Source: an uncultured Lachnospiraceae bacterium
Lineage (GTDB): Bacteria; Bacillota; Clostridia; Lachnospirales; Lachnospiraceae
Assembly (NCBI GenBank): GCA_900546495.1
Contig: URDN01000008.1
Coordinates: 6,904-70,903, forward strand
DNA: 64,000 bases
Reading direction: 5' to 3'
In this document: piece by piece, positions 1 to 9,075 of the stretch
Numbering within the stretch: position 1 is the first letter of the stretch
How the letters are laid out: each line of letters begins with the position of its first letter
Position numbers and translations under genes: made by a program
The notes under the pieces: generated by a model
Told to the model about the DNA's origin: nothing
The model's database searches: none
What the model saw: the letters and a program-made list of their open reading frames with translations, nothing else

Positions 1-2245
1 CATTCTGCATCAATGTTTTCAGCATCAGCTGAGCCTGTGGCAGCTGCTTTTCACTGGTGGCAGTCTCGCCCACCATCATTTCTGTTTCTTCCAGTCTGCG
101 GTCAAACAGATGGTTCAGGTTCATCAGCAATGGACGAAGCACCAAACCGATAAACAGTGCCAGCATAACAAATACCCACAGGACGTTCAGATTTTTCACA
201 TATGTATGGTCATAGTATCCCGCGATACATTCTCTCATTGCCCGAATCGCATAGGTAAATGGCAGAAACGGATTCAGTTTCTGAAAAAATCCCGGCATCA
301 TCTCAATCGGATACGTTCCGGAAGATCCCGGTATCTGTAAAATGATGAAAAATACACCCAGTGCTTTTCCGATATGTTTGAAGGTCAATGCCAGTGCATA
401 AATGATATTGACATACACAAAGGAGCAGAACACACCTGTGCAGACAAATGCAACCGGGTGAACGCACTGTACTTTCAGCAAAATCAGATCACCCAGACAC
501 ACAATAAATCCCTGAATCAGCCCCAGGGCAACAAACAGCATCCATCTGCCAAAATATGCACTGGTGGAAGAAAAATCGGATACTTCTTCATCTTTGTCTA
601 CTTCCTGTTTCAAAATAGAAACCAGGATCAGACCACCAACCCACAATGCCAGATTGGTGTAAAACGGTGTCATGCCGGAACCATAATTTTTCACATCATA
701 CAGTACTTCTGAAGTGATGGAAACCGGTGAGGACATAAAGTCGGAAATTGCTTCTGCATCAATACCTTCCAGAGACAAAATCTGCTGATATGCTTCGGAA
801 CTCTGTAAAGCCTGTACATCTGTCGCTGTAGATGCAAGCTGTACGTCAACTTTTTCCAGTGCTTCTCCCGTCTTTGTCAAAGCATTCACACTGTCATCCA
901 GACTGGTCTGCAGCTGCTGCAGCATTGCTTTTAACTGATCTGCCGTCGGCGTGATCCCGGATAAAATTGCAGAAAAATTGCCACTGACGGAAGCTACCGC
1001 ATCCAGAGATTCATCCACTTTCGGCAGAACATCCTGACACAGAGAATTTTTATAATCGCGCAAGGAATTTTTGCTGTTTCCCGCAATCTGCTCCAGATCG
1101 GTACGTGTCGTCCGGGCATTTTTCATACTGTCTGCAATTGCTGAATTTCCGCTGTTTAAGGAATCCAGAAGCTGCGAAAATTCCTGATTCTGCTGCTGCA
1201 GTTTTGTAATCTGCTCTCCGATGGATGCGGAAATCTGAGAATCCCCACCAATACTGTCATGCAGTTTGGAAAGTTCGTCCAGAATCTGTTTGTTTTTCTG
1301 ATTTAATTCATTTACAGAATCAATGCTGCCAGACACAGAGGTTGTGATCTGTTCTGCCTGTGTTTCCAGTTTTCCAAATTTTACTGCCGCATTGATATAG
1401 GCATCATTTATGAAACTTTCCCCATCCGATAAACTGTTTGAAATCTGGGTAGCAAAAGAACCGGTTGCCAGACGACTTTCTTTTAACAGGTCCGCGCCGG
1501 TATTTAACGTATCAGATACAGATTCTACAGAATCTTTTACCTGATCCAGTGTCTTTACCGTATCATTGATCAGACTGTCAGACTGTTTTACGGTATCCTG
1601 AAAATCTGTCAAAACGCCCTGATAACCGGACAGATTCTCCCGTACTTCCTGAATCGTCTGCAACAATTCCGAATTCGTCTGATCCACATCCACCGTCAGA
1701 TTTCCTGCGGAAGAACTGATCACTTCTGAAATTGCCTCCGATGCAACAGAAGAAAAGGTATCATTGATCTGCTGCTGCAGAGTCGTTGCACCGGTATCTG
1801 TGATTTTCGGCGCAATGGCATTCTTCTTTTCATTAATATAATAGTCTAATTCCGGCTTTTTGATATCTCCGGACAAAATGCTGAGCAGTGAATCACTGAA
1901 ATTCTCCGGAATAACGATAGCTGCATAATATTCACCAGATTTTACGCCCTCCTTCGCTTCATTTTCATCGACGAAAGTCCATCCAAGCTGCTTATTTTCT
2001 TTCAGATTTTCAATGATCGTTTCACCGGCATCCAGCGTCATCTGCGCAGTGCTGGCACCTTCATCACAATTTGCCACTGCAATCTTGATTCCCTGTGTAT
2101 TTCCGTAAGGATCCATATTTGCATCAATATTGAACCATGCGTACAGAGACGGAAGCAGACACACACCGCCAATTACAAGTACCGCTGCACGATTCCGAAG
2201 CAGACGCTTCAGATCTCTTTTAAAAATTTTCAGTATATTATTCAT
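1..2245 (-). CDS. YhgE/Pip-family membrane protein (3' end off the window)
   Basis: Translated leftward from ATG at 2245, the frame stays open to base 1 (about 748 residues), so the C-terminus is missing. The N-terminus has one membrane segment (near VLVIGGVCLLPSLYAWFNI). A long extracellular, coiled-coil-rich region follows, full of Ser/Thr/Gln and repeated 'SxSVDS..LDQ' type heptads. The C-terminal part is an ABC-2-like set of hydrophobic helices (for example WMLFVALGLIQGFIVCLG). This architecture is that of the YhgE/Pip (phage infection protein) family, which includes phage receptors and export-linked proteins. An in-frame ATG at 2257 is possible; AGGAG lies 13 bases before the chosen start and only about 1 base before the upstream ATG. 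A strong promoter lies at 2320-2348. The specific role is unknown. Confidence 0.85.
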   Translation of the reverse strand, partial: MNNILKIFKRDLKRLLRNRAAVLVIGGVCLLPSLYAWFNIDANMDPYGNTQGIKIAVANCDEGASTAQMTLDAGETIIENLKENKQLGWTFVDENEAKEGVKSGEYYAAIVIPENFSDSLLSILSGDIKKPELDYYINEKKNAIAPKITDTGATTLQQQINDTFSSVASEAISEVISSSAGNLTVDVDQTNSELLQTIQEVRENLSGYQGVLTDFQDTVKQSDSLINDTVKTLDQVKDSVESVSDTLNTGADLLKESRLATGSFATQISNSLSDGESFINDAYINAAVKFGKLETQAEQITTSVSGSIDSVNELNQKNKQILDELSKLHDSIGGDSQISASIGEQITKLQQQNQEFSQLLDSLNSGNSAIADSMKNARTTRTDLEQIAGNSKNSLRDYKNSLCQDVLPKVDESLDAVASVSGNFSAILSGITPTADQLKAMLQQLQTSLDDSVNALTKTGEALEKVDVQLASTATDVQALQSSEAYQQILSLEGIDAEAISDFMSSPVSITSEVLYDVKNYGSGMTPFYTNLALWVGGLILVSILKQEVDKDEEVSDFSSTSAYFGRWMLFVALGLIQGFIVCLGDLILLKVQCVHPVAFVCTGVFCSFVYVNIIYALALTFKHIGKALGVFFIILQIPGSSGTYPIEMMPGFFQKLNPFLPFTYAIRAMRECIAGYYDHTYVKNLNVLWVFVMLALFIGLVLRPLLMNLNHLFDRRLEETEMMVGETATSEKQLPQAQLMLKTLMQN

Positions 2246-2319
2246 ACTTCTATGCATTCTCCTGTTTTTCTCCATTTAATAGGAAGCTGTTTTTTTGTTA
2301 TGCTTAAGCTGTAACAATC

Positions 2320-2348
2320 ATTATACGAAAGCAGATTTTAACAGTCAA
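2320..2348 (-). promoter_or_regulatory. Sigma-A promoter of the YhgE gene
   Basis: On the minus strand, TTGACT is followed by exactly 17 bases and TATAAT. Transcription would start near 2313, giving a leader of about 70 bases before the ATG at 2245. Seen in sequence; activity inferred. Confidence 0.75.
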
Positions 2349-2457
2349 CCATACAATCTTCGACTTTCGTCCAAAAAACAACGTTTTTTCAAAATCGTGG
2401 GTTTATTACGGGTAATTATGTGGTTTAAATATAAGTTATGAAAAGGGACTCTGCACA

Positions 2458-2520
2458 ATGAATAAAACCACACTGCTTATCCTTACTTCATGCCGCTGTA
2501 ATTATACGATTGGTTTTTAA
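2458..2520 (+). CDS. Possible 20-residue small ORF before a hairpin
   Basis: ATG at 2458 opens a 20-codon frame ending TAA at 2520, one base before the conserved-loop hairpin at 2522-2590. GGGA lies 9 bases upstream. The peptide is hydrophobic at first, then carries two cysteines as CRC and ends NYTIGF. I see no convincing promoter, so this could equally be chance in a 470-base spacer. It is listed because the hairpin directly behind it would terminate such a transcript. Confidence 0.2.
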   Translation: MNKTTLLILTSCRCNYTIGF

Positions 2521-2521
2521 A

Positions 2522-2590
2522 AGCGGACTCAGACAAATTTGTTCTGTCAGCTAACAATCGCCGTCAGAAAAAATTTGCTCTGAGCCCGCT
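2522..2590. repeat. Conserved-loop hairpin, copy 1
   Basis: Outer arms AGCGG..TCAGA / TCTGA..CCGCT and inner arms AAATTTGTTCTG / CAGAAAAAATTT enclose the loop TCAGCTAACAATCGCCGT. One mismatch in the inner stem (G facing A, in TTTG-TTC versus GAA-A-AAA) is repeated in the other family members. The arms share no sequence with the other copies beyond the T/A tracts, whereas the loop does. It is a second hairpin behind copy 2, between the DUF11 gene and the YhgE gene. Confidence 0.75.
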
Positions 2591-2617
2591 ATTTACACAT
2601 ATCATCTCAACGTAAAT

Positions 2618-2684
2618 GCGCCTCCAATTTATTTTTTCTTGACGAGCGCTTCCTGGGCGGAAAGACAAAATCAATTGGGGGCGC
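2618..2684. terminator. Conserved-loop hairpin, copy 2 (divergent loop), end of the DUF11 gene
   Basis: Arms GCGCCTCCAATT / AATTGGGGGCGC with inner TTTTTTCTT / AAAGACAAAA, 33 bases past the stop of the DUF11 gene. Read on the minus strand the loop is CGCCCAGGAAGCGCT, matching the family loop CAGCTAACAATCGCT at about 9 of 15 positions. The characteristic G.A mismatch is also present. It probably acts as a terminator, in both directions because A and T tracts flank both sides. Confidence 0.7.
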
Positions 2685-2717
2685 TTCATTATCTAAAAAT
2701 TCTAATCAAGAAGCATT

Positions 2718-3569
2718 TTACACTGTGCCGGTTATGATCAGGGTACTGATTCCCGGATTTGTGATCCAGGCTCCGGTGACCTGATCCTGGACATATTCTG
2801 CCGCCGGTACGGTTACTTTTCCGGCAATGGTTGCAAAACTTCCGGTTGTCTCATCATAAGTGTAATCCACACCTTCTGTCCATGCAGTTCCATTGAAAGA
2901 TACCGTCAGATTATTCAAAATTGGATCAAAATCATCGGTGATCACTGCCGCGGTACCTTCTTCTGCTGCGGTATTTCCGTTATTCTGAATCAGAAACGTA
3001 TAGGTCAGTGTGCCGTTTTCTGTTACAGGAACCGGACTGATGGATTTTGTGATTGTCAGAACCGGATTACTCAATGCCTGAACGGTTTCTTCTACCTGGA
3101 TTGGGGTAATACCACCGCCGGAAATGGTTACAGTATTTGTAATCTCGGATTCTCCTGCCAGAGGTGCATATTCATTCAGTTTTGCCTCATACACCAGTAC
3201 GATATTTCCACCTGCCGGTATATTGAGACCGGAAATTGCCAGTGGTGCTCCCGGCGTAACCGTTGGCTTTGGCTGTAATACACCATTGATATAGTAATTT
3301 ACGGTATCTGTCACATAGACAAGCGGTGTCAACGTTGTTGCATCAAAGGCATATGTGCCCAGATTATCGGTCACAGTCATGCCATTTAACGAAACTGTCC
3401 CGGAATTTACCACACTGATCACGTAAGTTATCGTGTCATCCTGTTCATATACTTTTCGAACCGCAGTCTTTGTCGCAGACAACACCTCCAGAATTTCTCC
3501 TACCGCAATATTTGAATTCGCTACGGAATTTCCATAGCGCAACTGAGCCTGGTTCGTAAATCTTGCCAT
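2718..3569 (-). CDS. DUF11-repeat protein without signal peptide
   Basis: A 283-residue protein made of tandem DUF11-like beta-sandwich modules. One is around residues 35-150 (..TITYVISVVNSGTVSLNGMTV..), another around 170-283 (..LTITKSISPVPVTENGTLTY..). Such modules are structural repeats found in surface and spore-coat-like proteins. I see no signal peptide, transmembrane segment or sortase motif: the N-terminus is MARFTNQAQLRYGNS. AAGGATGG sits 8 bases before the ATG. It stands alone between a GntR gene and two hairpins. Localisation is therefore unclear; a spore or mother-cell product is one possibility. Function unknown. Confidence 0.75.
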   Translation of the reverse strand: MARFTNQAQLRYGNSVANSNIAVGEILEVLSATKTAVRKVYEQDDTITYVISVVNSGTVSLNGMTVTDNLGTYAFDATTLTPLVYVTDTVNYYINGVLQPKPTVTPGAPLAISGLNIPAGGNIVLVYEAKLNEYAPLAGESEITNTVTISGGGITPIQVEETVQALSNPVLTITKSISPVPVTENGTLTYTFLIQNNGNTAAEEGTAAVITDDFDPILNNLTVSFNGTAWTEGVDYTYDETTGSFATIAGKVTVPAAEYVQDQVTGAWITNPGISTLIITGTV

Positions 3570-3715
3570 ACTTTTACCATCCTTTCTTCGACCAGTCTGT
3601 CGAAGCTTATATCAGATCAAGTCGAACGCATGTGAAACTACATGCAAATTTTCAAGACTTGTATCTAATATACTATAAAATATGCAAGACGAACGTTTTA
3701 TGGGTAACTAAAATT

Positions 3716-3783
3716 AAAAATCAGCTTTATTTTTTCTTGAAAAGCGATTGTTAGCTTACAAGACAAAATAAAGCTGATTTTCC
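3716..3783. terminator. Conserved-loop hairpin, copy 3, end of the GntR gene
   Basis: Arms AAATCAGCTTTA / TAAAGCTGATTT, inner stem TTTTTTCTTG / CAAGACAAAA, loop AAAAGCGATTGTTAGCTTA. On the minus strand the loop reads TAAGCTAACAATCGCTTTT. It starts about 37 bases downstream of the GntR stop codon and has T tracts on either side, so it fits a bidirectional intrinsic terminator. Confidence 0.8.
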
Positions 3784-3819
3784 TTCATTACTTAATATTC
3801 ACCACAAAAGAAACTTTTG

Positions 3820-4509
3820 TTAAAACGAACAGTCCCAACCAGTCTCAAGGTGCGGTGCATCCACATTTTGATCGCGCATCATTCCGGCAATGGTTCTCCA
3901 ATAATGATCCTTGATAGCTTTGCAGATTGCTTCGCAATCTCCGGACACACATGCATCAAATATTACTTTATGTGACGCATACTGGTGTTTTGCAATGGCT
4001 TCTTTATCCTGCACCAGATCATATCCGGCAAACAGATTTCCGTAATACTGTTCTTTCCATGCTTTCTGAACCCGCGGCATACCACACATCTTTACCAGTT
4101 CCTCATGAAATTCATTATCACATTCAAATACCTGATCAAATTCTTCTGCCGTCAGATTTTTCATCCGACTCAAAATTTCTTCCAGACGTTGCATGGATTC
4201 CTCCGGAATTTTTCCCTGCAGGAACCGTACACTGATAACCTCATAATTGGTTCTCAGTAAATACACCTCATAGGAGTCCTGAAAGGAAAGTTCTTTCACA
4301 GAACATCCTACATTTCTTGTATACACAATAATTCCTTCATTTTCCAGTTGTCTGAGCGCTTCACGGATCGGTCCCCGGCTTGTATGAAATTCTTTCGCCA
4401 GCTCCAATTCCACGATACGCTGTCCGGGTTTGATCTCATGGTTAAAAATTTTGCTGCGGATGGCATCCACAATGCTCTCTCTTAACGTCTGATACAATAA
4501 TGCACCCAT
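3820..4509 (-). CDS. GntR-family transcriptional regulator, FCD/FadR subfamily
   Basis: The 229-residue protein starts with a winged helix-turn-helix (ELAKEFHTSRGPIREALRQL, about residues 30-70). It continues into an all-helical FCD ligand-binding domain with the spaced Asp/His residues typical of metal and carboxylate binding (FDQVFECDNEFHEELV; HQYASHKVIF). The start at 4509 was chosen because AGGAAA lies 6-8 bases upstream; a longer reading from 4572 has no ribosome site. FCD regulators bind ATNGTNNACNAT-type palindromes. One such palindrome (ATTGTCGACAAT) lies at the oppB transcription start, 8 kb away, making the opp operon a candidate target. The effector is unknown. Confidence 0.85.
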   Translation of the reverse strand: MGALLYQTLRESIVDAIRSKIFNHEIKPGQRIVELELAKEFHTSRGPIREALRQLENEGIIVYTRNVGCSVKELSFQDSYEVYLLRTNYEVISVRFLQGKIPEESMQRLEEILSRMKNLTAEEFDQVFECDNEFHEELVKMCGMPRVQKAWKEQYYGNLFAGYDLVQDKEAIAKHQYASHKVIFDACVSGDCEAICKAIKDHYWRTIAGMMRDQNVDAPHLETGWDCSF

Positions 4510-4679
4510 AAAATTTCCTACTCTTTCTCTTTTTCTCAACAACAATTCACACGCTCCATTCGCCAGACGCACTATCGTGCTCCTTCGCTGTTACACAGCT
4601 CTTTTGGCTCATAAAACGTCGCTCCCTTCATCACTATGCAGCAAGAAAATTCCTCATGCAGGCATGATCATTCCCTCTG

Positions 4680-5903
4680 CTACATGTGATGTGTGAACCG
4701 GGATACAATATTTTTTATAATCGCAGCGGCTTTGTCCATGCCTTCTGCCGTAATATGCTCATAGGCACCGTGGAATCCATAACCGCCGGTTCCAAGATTC
4801 GGACACGGAAGTCCCACAAAACTTAAACGCGCACCGTCTGTGCCACCGCGGATCGGTGCGATATCCGGTGTAACATCCGCATCTTTACAAGCCTGAACTG
4901 CAAAATCAATGAGCTGCATGCATGGTTCGATTTTCTCGCGCATATTGCGATAAGAATCTTTCAAATTCAGTTCTACAGTTCCATCACCGTATTTTTTATT
5001 TAAGGAAGCAGTGATTTCCTGCATCAGCACCTTACGCGCTTCGTATTTTTCTGCATCAAATTCACGGATCAGATAGCTCATGGTTGTTTCTTCCACACTG
5101 CCATTCATTTCCATCAGATGGAAAAATCCTTCATAACCTTCGGTGTGCTCCGGTGCTTCCTGTTCCGGCAGCATGCTCTGTAATTCCATTGCTATTTTCA
5201 TGGAATTAACCATGATATCTTTTGCCTCGCCCGGATGTACGTTAACGCCATGGATTGCAAATTCTGCGGAAGCTGCATTGAAGTTTTCAAACTGAATCTC
5301 ACCTTCCGGACCGCCGTCTACCGTATAAGCATACGGTGCACCAAAACGCTCCAGATCCATATGACACGCGCCGCTTCCAACTTCCTCATCGGTAGTAAAA
5401 CTGATACATACTTTTCCATGAGGGATATCACCTTTTAATAATTCTTCGGCAACAGTCAGAATCTCAGCAATACCTGCTTTGTCATCGGCACCCAGAAGTG
5501 TCATTCCGTCTGTCGTGATCAGTGTTCTCCCTGCCATAGTTTTCAACATTGGAAAATCTTTTGTACTCAGTGTTCTGCCAGAAGTTCCAAGAACCACATC
5601 TTTTCCATCATACTTTTCGATGATCTGCGGTTTTACATTTTCTCCGCTGTAATCCGGCGCGGTATCCATATGCGCGATAAAACCGATTGCTGTACGATCC
5701 TCATATCCCGGAGTTGCCAAAATATGACCATACACATAACCATACTCATCCATCATGGCATCTTCGATGCCCATTTCCTTCATTTCTTCCACCAGAAGTT
5801 TCGCCAGATCAAACTGACGTATAGTTGTCGGAGAAGTGGTGCTCTCCTCGTCGCTGGTTGTCCAGACTTTGACATAATTTAATAATCTTTCATAAGCTCG
5901 CAT
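4680..5903 (-). CDS. pepT: Tripeptide aminopeptidase PepT (M20B)
   Basis: The 407 residues match PepT in length and motifs. PepT is a cytoplasmic di-zinc enzyme that removes the N-terminal residue from tripeptides. Metal and catalytic motifs are seen in order: GFIAHMDTAPD (His, Asp), TDEEVGSG (Glu-Glu), the YTVDGG region (Asp), RGGTDGARLS, and GGYGFHGAYEHIT (His). AGGAGG precedes the ATG at 5903. The gene lies beside the oligopeptide transporter oppBCDFA and a second aminopeptidase (M42), suggesting that imported peptides are degraded here. The GntR gene follows in the same direction, about 170 bases on. Confidence 0.95.
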   Translation of the reverse strand: MRAYERLLNYVKVWTTSDEESTTSPTTIRQFDLAKLLVEEMKEMGIEDAMMDEYGYVYGHILATPGYEDRTAIGFIAHMDTAPDYSGENVKPQIIEKYDGKDVVLGTSGRTLSTKDFPMLKTMAGRTLITTDGMTLLGADDKAGIAEILTVAEELLKGDIPHGKVCISFTTDEEVGSGACHMDLERFGAPYAYTVDGGPEGEIQFENFNAASAEFAIHGVNVHPGEAKDIMVNSMKIAMELQSMLPEQEAPEHTEGYEGFFHLMEMNGSVEETTMSYLIREFDAEKYEARKVLMQEITASLNKKYGDGTVELNLKDSYRNMREKIEPCMQLIDFAVQACKDADVTPDIAPIRGGTDGARLSFVGLPCPNLGTGGYGFHGAYEHITAEGMDKAAAIIKNIVSRFTHHM

Positions 5904-6153
5904 AGTAAATCCTCCTAAACCAATTACTCCTATGTATTTATATATAAAGTAATTTATTATTCTGGTAATAAAATTTCATTGAAAAAAGTACGCCTATATT
6001 ACTCGTATTCTTTTCACTAAAATCTTATCATAAAATTTATTTGGCTAAATGGAAAATATTGCCATTGCATAGATGAGAATTTTCAATTGTCCGTGTCTGC
6101 GTGCTTCTCACTGAAAAAATTCTCCTCATAACACCAAAACAATTTTTTTTTTT

Positions 6154-6184
6154 AAAAAAGGAATCCTGCAAGCAGGATTCCTTT
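6154..6184 (-). terminator. Terminator of the opp operon
   Basis: Perfect stem GGAATCCTGC / GCAGGATTCC with an AA loop, followed on the minus strand by a run of T. It begins 13 bases after the oppA stop codon. Confidence 0.9.
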
Positions 6185-6196
6185 TCATGTCATTTA

Positions 6197-7927
6197 CTAC
6201 TTAGACTGTGTACAATATCCAAAGAAGAAGTATCCCAGTGGTGTGTAGTACATGCCTTCGATTCCATCACGCAGCATATATTTCTGTGTATAGAAGTACA
6301 GCGGATCAACTACGTAATCCTGACCTACTAAGATGTCCTCTGCCTGATGTAACAGTTTCATACGTGCAGCAGGATCAGATTCAGCTTTCGCCTGGCTGAT
6401 CAGGTTATCGTAATCCGGATTAGAGTAGTGAGCATCGTTGTTTCCACCACCTGTTACCCACATATCAAGGAAAGATACCGGATCATTGTAATCAGAAATC
6501 CATCCGTTACGTGCGATAGAGAAATCACCATCTTTACGTGTCTGAAGGAATGCATTCCACTCCTGATTGTTCAGTGTAACTGTTACGCCAAGTTCCTGCT
6601 CCCACATGTTCTGAAGTGCTTCAGCAACAGCTTTGTGAGCATCATCTGTGTTGTACAGGTACTCTACAACCGGGAATCCTTCACCGTTCGGGTAACCAGC
6701 CTCTGCAAGGAGCTGTCTGGCTTTCTCGCAGTTTGCTTCATAAGCATCCTTTGTCGGATCATAGTAATCTCCACCAACTTTACGGAAATCAGATCCTTCC
6801 TCAGCATCAGAGATACCGCTTGGTACATAAGCACCAGCTTCAACCTGTCCGGCCTGAGTTACTTTTTCAACAATGTAGTTACGGTCAACAGCAAGTGTGA
6901 ATGCCTCACGTACTTTCGGATTGTCAAATGGAGCTTTCTGTGTCTGGAAGCATACATAGTAGGTTCCAAGATAATCTACGATCTTCATATCGCCGGAAGC
7001 GATCAGGCTAGGAAGTTCTGCCTGTGGAACATTCTGGATGTAATCAAGCTCGCCAGATTTGAAACCGGAAAGCATAGCATTGGAATCATCCATTAATTTA
7101 AATGTAATGGTATCCGGTCCAAGATTTGCATAATCATAGTAGTTCTCATTTTTAGCCATTACAATCTGTGAGTTGTGTGTCCACTCTGTCAGTTTGTATG
7201 GACCATTGGAGATATATGTAGACGGATCAAATGTCCACTGATCACCCTTAGCCTCAATGATGTCCTGACGTACAGGCATCATAGCCGGGAATGCACACAG
7301 CTCTTCAAAATATGGAAGATCTGTTGTTAAAGTTACTTCAAATGTCTTATCATCAACTGCTTTTACAGCTAACTCAGAAGGATCTTTCTTACCTGCCATG
7401 ATCTCGTTTGCGTTTACAACGCAGTCAAGCATGTAGTTGTAATCTGCTGCTGTAGCCGGGGTAACCAGACGTTTCCAGGAATACTCAAAGTCGCCTGCTG
7501 TAACGTCTTTTCCGTCAGACCATTTGATGCCATCACGAAGGTGGAATGTGTATGTTACTGTTCCATCATCATTTGTTGTTTTGTCATAGCTCTCAGCCTG
7601 GCCGTAAGTAAGTTTTGCAGTGTCGCAACTTCCTTCAGAACCTTCAACTTCCTCACCTGTGCTCTCCCATTTCATCAGACCTTCGAATAAATGGTTAGCC
7701 ATGACAGCTCCATCTACGGCGGAGTTCAGGGCCGGATCCATTGTCATCGGCTCGGATGCGAAGTTTACAGTAAGGTTGAATCCATCGCCGTCGTTGGTTG
7801 CTGTCTGCTCTGCATCTGCAGATGTTTTGTTGTTGTCTTTAGATGCGCTGTTGTCGCTTCCACAGCCCGCAAGCATGGAAAAAGCGAAAGCTGCAACTAA
7901 TACAACTGATACCAATCTCTTTTTCAT
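6197..7927 (-). CDS. oppA: Oligopeptide ABC transporter substrate-binding lipoprotein
   Basis: A 576-residue SBP family 5 protein, the extracellular receptor for the OppBCDF importer. The N-terminus is a lipoprotein signal with lipobox LAGC (Cys22), followed by a Ser/Asn/Asp linker. The mature part has the family signatures (NGPYKLTEWTHNSQIVMAKN, then VREAFTLAVDRNYIVEKV). It is the last gene of the operon, 110 bases behind oppF. That gap holds small inverted repeats (for example GTCTC/GAGAC) that might process or modulate the transcript so the binding protein can be made in excess. Peptide import is inferred from family and neighbours; a dipeptide or other cargo cannot be excluded. Confidence 0.9.
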   Translation of the reverse strand: MKKRLVSVVLVAAFAFSMLAGCGSDNSASKDNNKTSADAEQTATNDGDGFNLTVNFASEPMTMDPALNSAVDGAVMANHLFEGLMKWESTGEEVEGSEGSCDTAKLTYGQAESYDKTTNDDGTVTYTFHLRDGIKWSDGKDVTAGDFEYSWKRLVTPATAADYNYMLDCVVNANEIMAGKKDPSELAVKAVDDKTFEVTLTTDLPYFEELCAFPAMMPVRQDIIEAKGDQWTFDPSTYISNGPYKLTEWTHNSQIVMAKNENYYDYANLGPDTITFKLMDDSNAMLSGFKSGELDYIQNVPQAELPSLIASGDMKIVDYLGTYYVCFQTQKAPFDNPKVREAFTLAVDRNYIVEKVTQAGQVEAGAYVPSGISDAEEGSDFRKVGGDYYDPTKDAYEANCEKARQLLAEAGYPNGEGFPVVEYLYNTDDAHKAVAEALQNMWEQELGVTVTLNNQEWNAFLQTRKDGDFSIARNGWISDYNDPVSFLDMWVTGGGNNDAHYSNPDYDNLISQAKAESDPAARMKLLHQAEDILVGQDYVVDPLYFYTQKYMLRDGIEGMYYTPLGYFFFGYCTQSK

Positions 7928-8037
7928 AGTACTCTCCTTTAAAATTTTATTGATAAACAGGTTTCCCTGTGTTATCCAATCCCAAATCTCTCACTTATAA
8001 AAGTGAAAGCCGTCTCGACTGAGACAAAAGCAATTTT

Positions 8038-9075
8038 CTACTGCTCCAGGAGGTGGCATGCCACCCAGTGACCTTTTTCATACTCTTTGAATTTCGGTAC
8101 ACATTCTTTACATTTATCCATTGCATATGGACAACGTGTATGGAAACGGCATCCGCTTGGCGGATTCATCGGAGAAGGAATATCTCCTTCCAGAACGATA
8201 CGCTGTCTGCTTCTGCTTACCTCCGGATCCGGAACTGGTACTGCGGAAAGCAGAGTCTGTGTATACGGATGTAACGGATGACGGTTCAGCTCATAGCTCT
8301 CTGCCAGCTCTACCATAGTTCCCAGATACATTACGCCGATACGGTGTGAAATATGACGTACAACGGAAATATCATGAGCGATGAACAGATAGGTCAGTCC
8401 CATCTCCTCCTGCATATCTTCCAGCATATTTACAACCTGTGACTGAATGGAAACATCCAGTGCGGAAATCGGCTCGTCACAAACGATGAATTCCGGTTTT
8501 ACTGCCAGCGCACGGGCAATGCCGACACGCTGCTGCTGTCCACCGGAGAACTCGTGCGGATAACGGTTTGCATGCTCTGTATTCAAACCTACTCTTCCAA
8601 GCAGTTCTTTGATACGGTCAGTACGATCCTTTTTGGTCGGACACAGTTTATGAATATCCAGTACCTCTCCGATAATCTCACCAACGGTCATACGCGGATC
8701 CAGACTTGCGGATGGATCCTGAAAAATAATCTGCATTTTCCGTCTGTATGGAAGCATGTTTAACTGTGTTGCTTTTGGTACTTTTACCGGATGCAGATTT
8801 CCCTCTGCATCTCTCTGCCACGGATCCTCTCTCTCAAAAATTGTCTCACCATCGTAAACAATTTTTCCGGAAGTCGGCTCGTGTAACTGAAGGATGGTTC
8901 GTCCCAGAGTGGTTTTACCACATCCGGACTCGCCTACCAGACCAAGTGTCTCACCACGATTGATAAAGATAGAAATATCTTCTACCGCCTGCACACCAGG
9001 TCCTTTTAATCCCTTTACCGGGAAATATTTTTTCAGGTGATCAACCTGAATAAGTACATCATTTTTCTCACTCAT
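8038..9075 (-). CDS. oppF: Oligopeptide ABC transporter ATPase OppF
   Basis: 345 residues, cytoplasmic ATPase of the peptide importer. Walker A GESGCGKT, ABC signature SGGQQQR and Walker B CDEPISALD are present. The C-terminal oligopeptide-transporter extension has four cysteines in the pattern CRFHTRC..C..C, which in Opp/Dpp ATPases can bind an iron-sulfur cluster. The start overlaps the end of oppD by 8 bases, consistent with translational coupling. Confidence 0.93.
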   Translation of the reverse strand: MSEKNDVLIQVDHLKKYFPVKGLKGPGVQAVEDISIFINRGETLGLVGESGCGKTTLGRTILQLHEPTSGKIVYDGETIFEREDPWQRDAEGNLHPVKVPKATQLNMLPYRRKMQIIFQDPSASLDPRMTVGEIIGEVLDIHKLCPTKKDRTDRIKELLGRVGLNTEHANRYPHEFSGGQQQRVGIARALAVKPEFIVCDEPISALDVSIQSQVVNMLEDMQEEMGLTYLFIAHDISVVRHISHRIGVMYLGTMVELAESYELNRHPLHPYTQTLLSAVPVPDPEVSRSRQRIVLEGDIPSPMNPPSGCRFHTRCPYAMDKCKECVPKFKEYEKGHWVACHLLEQ

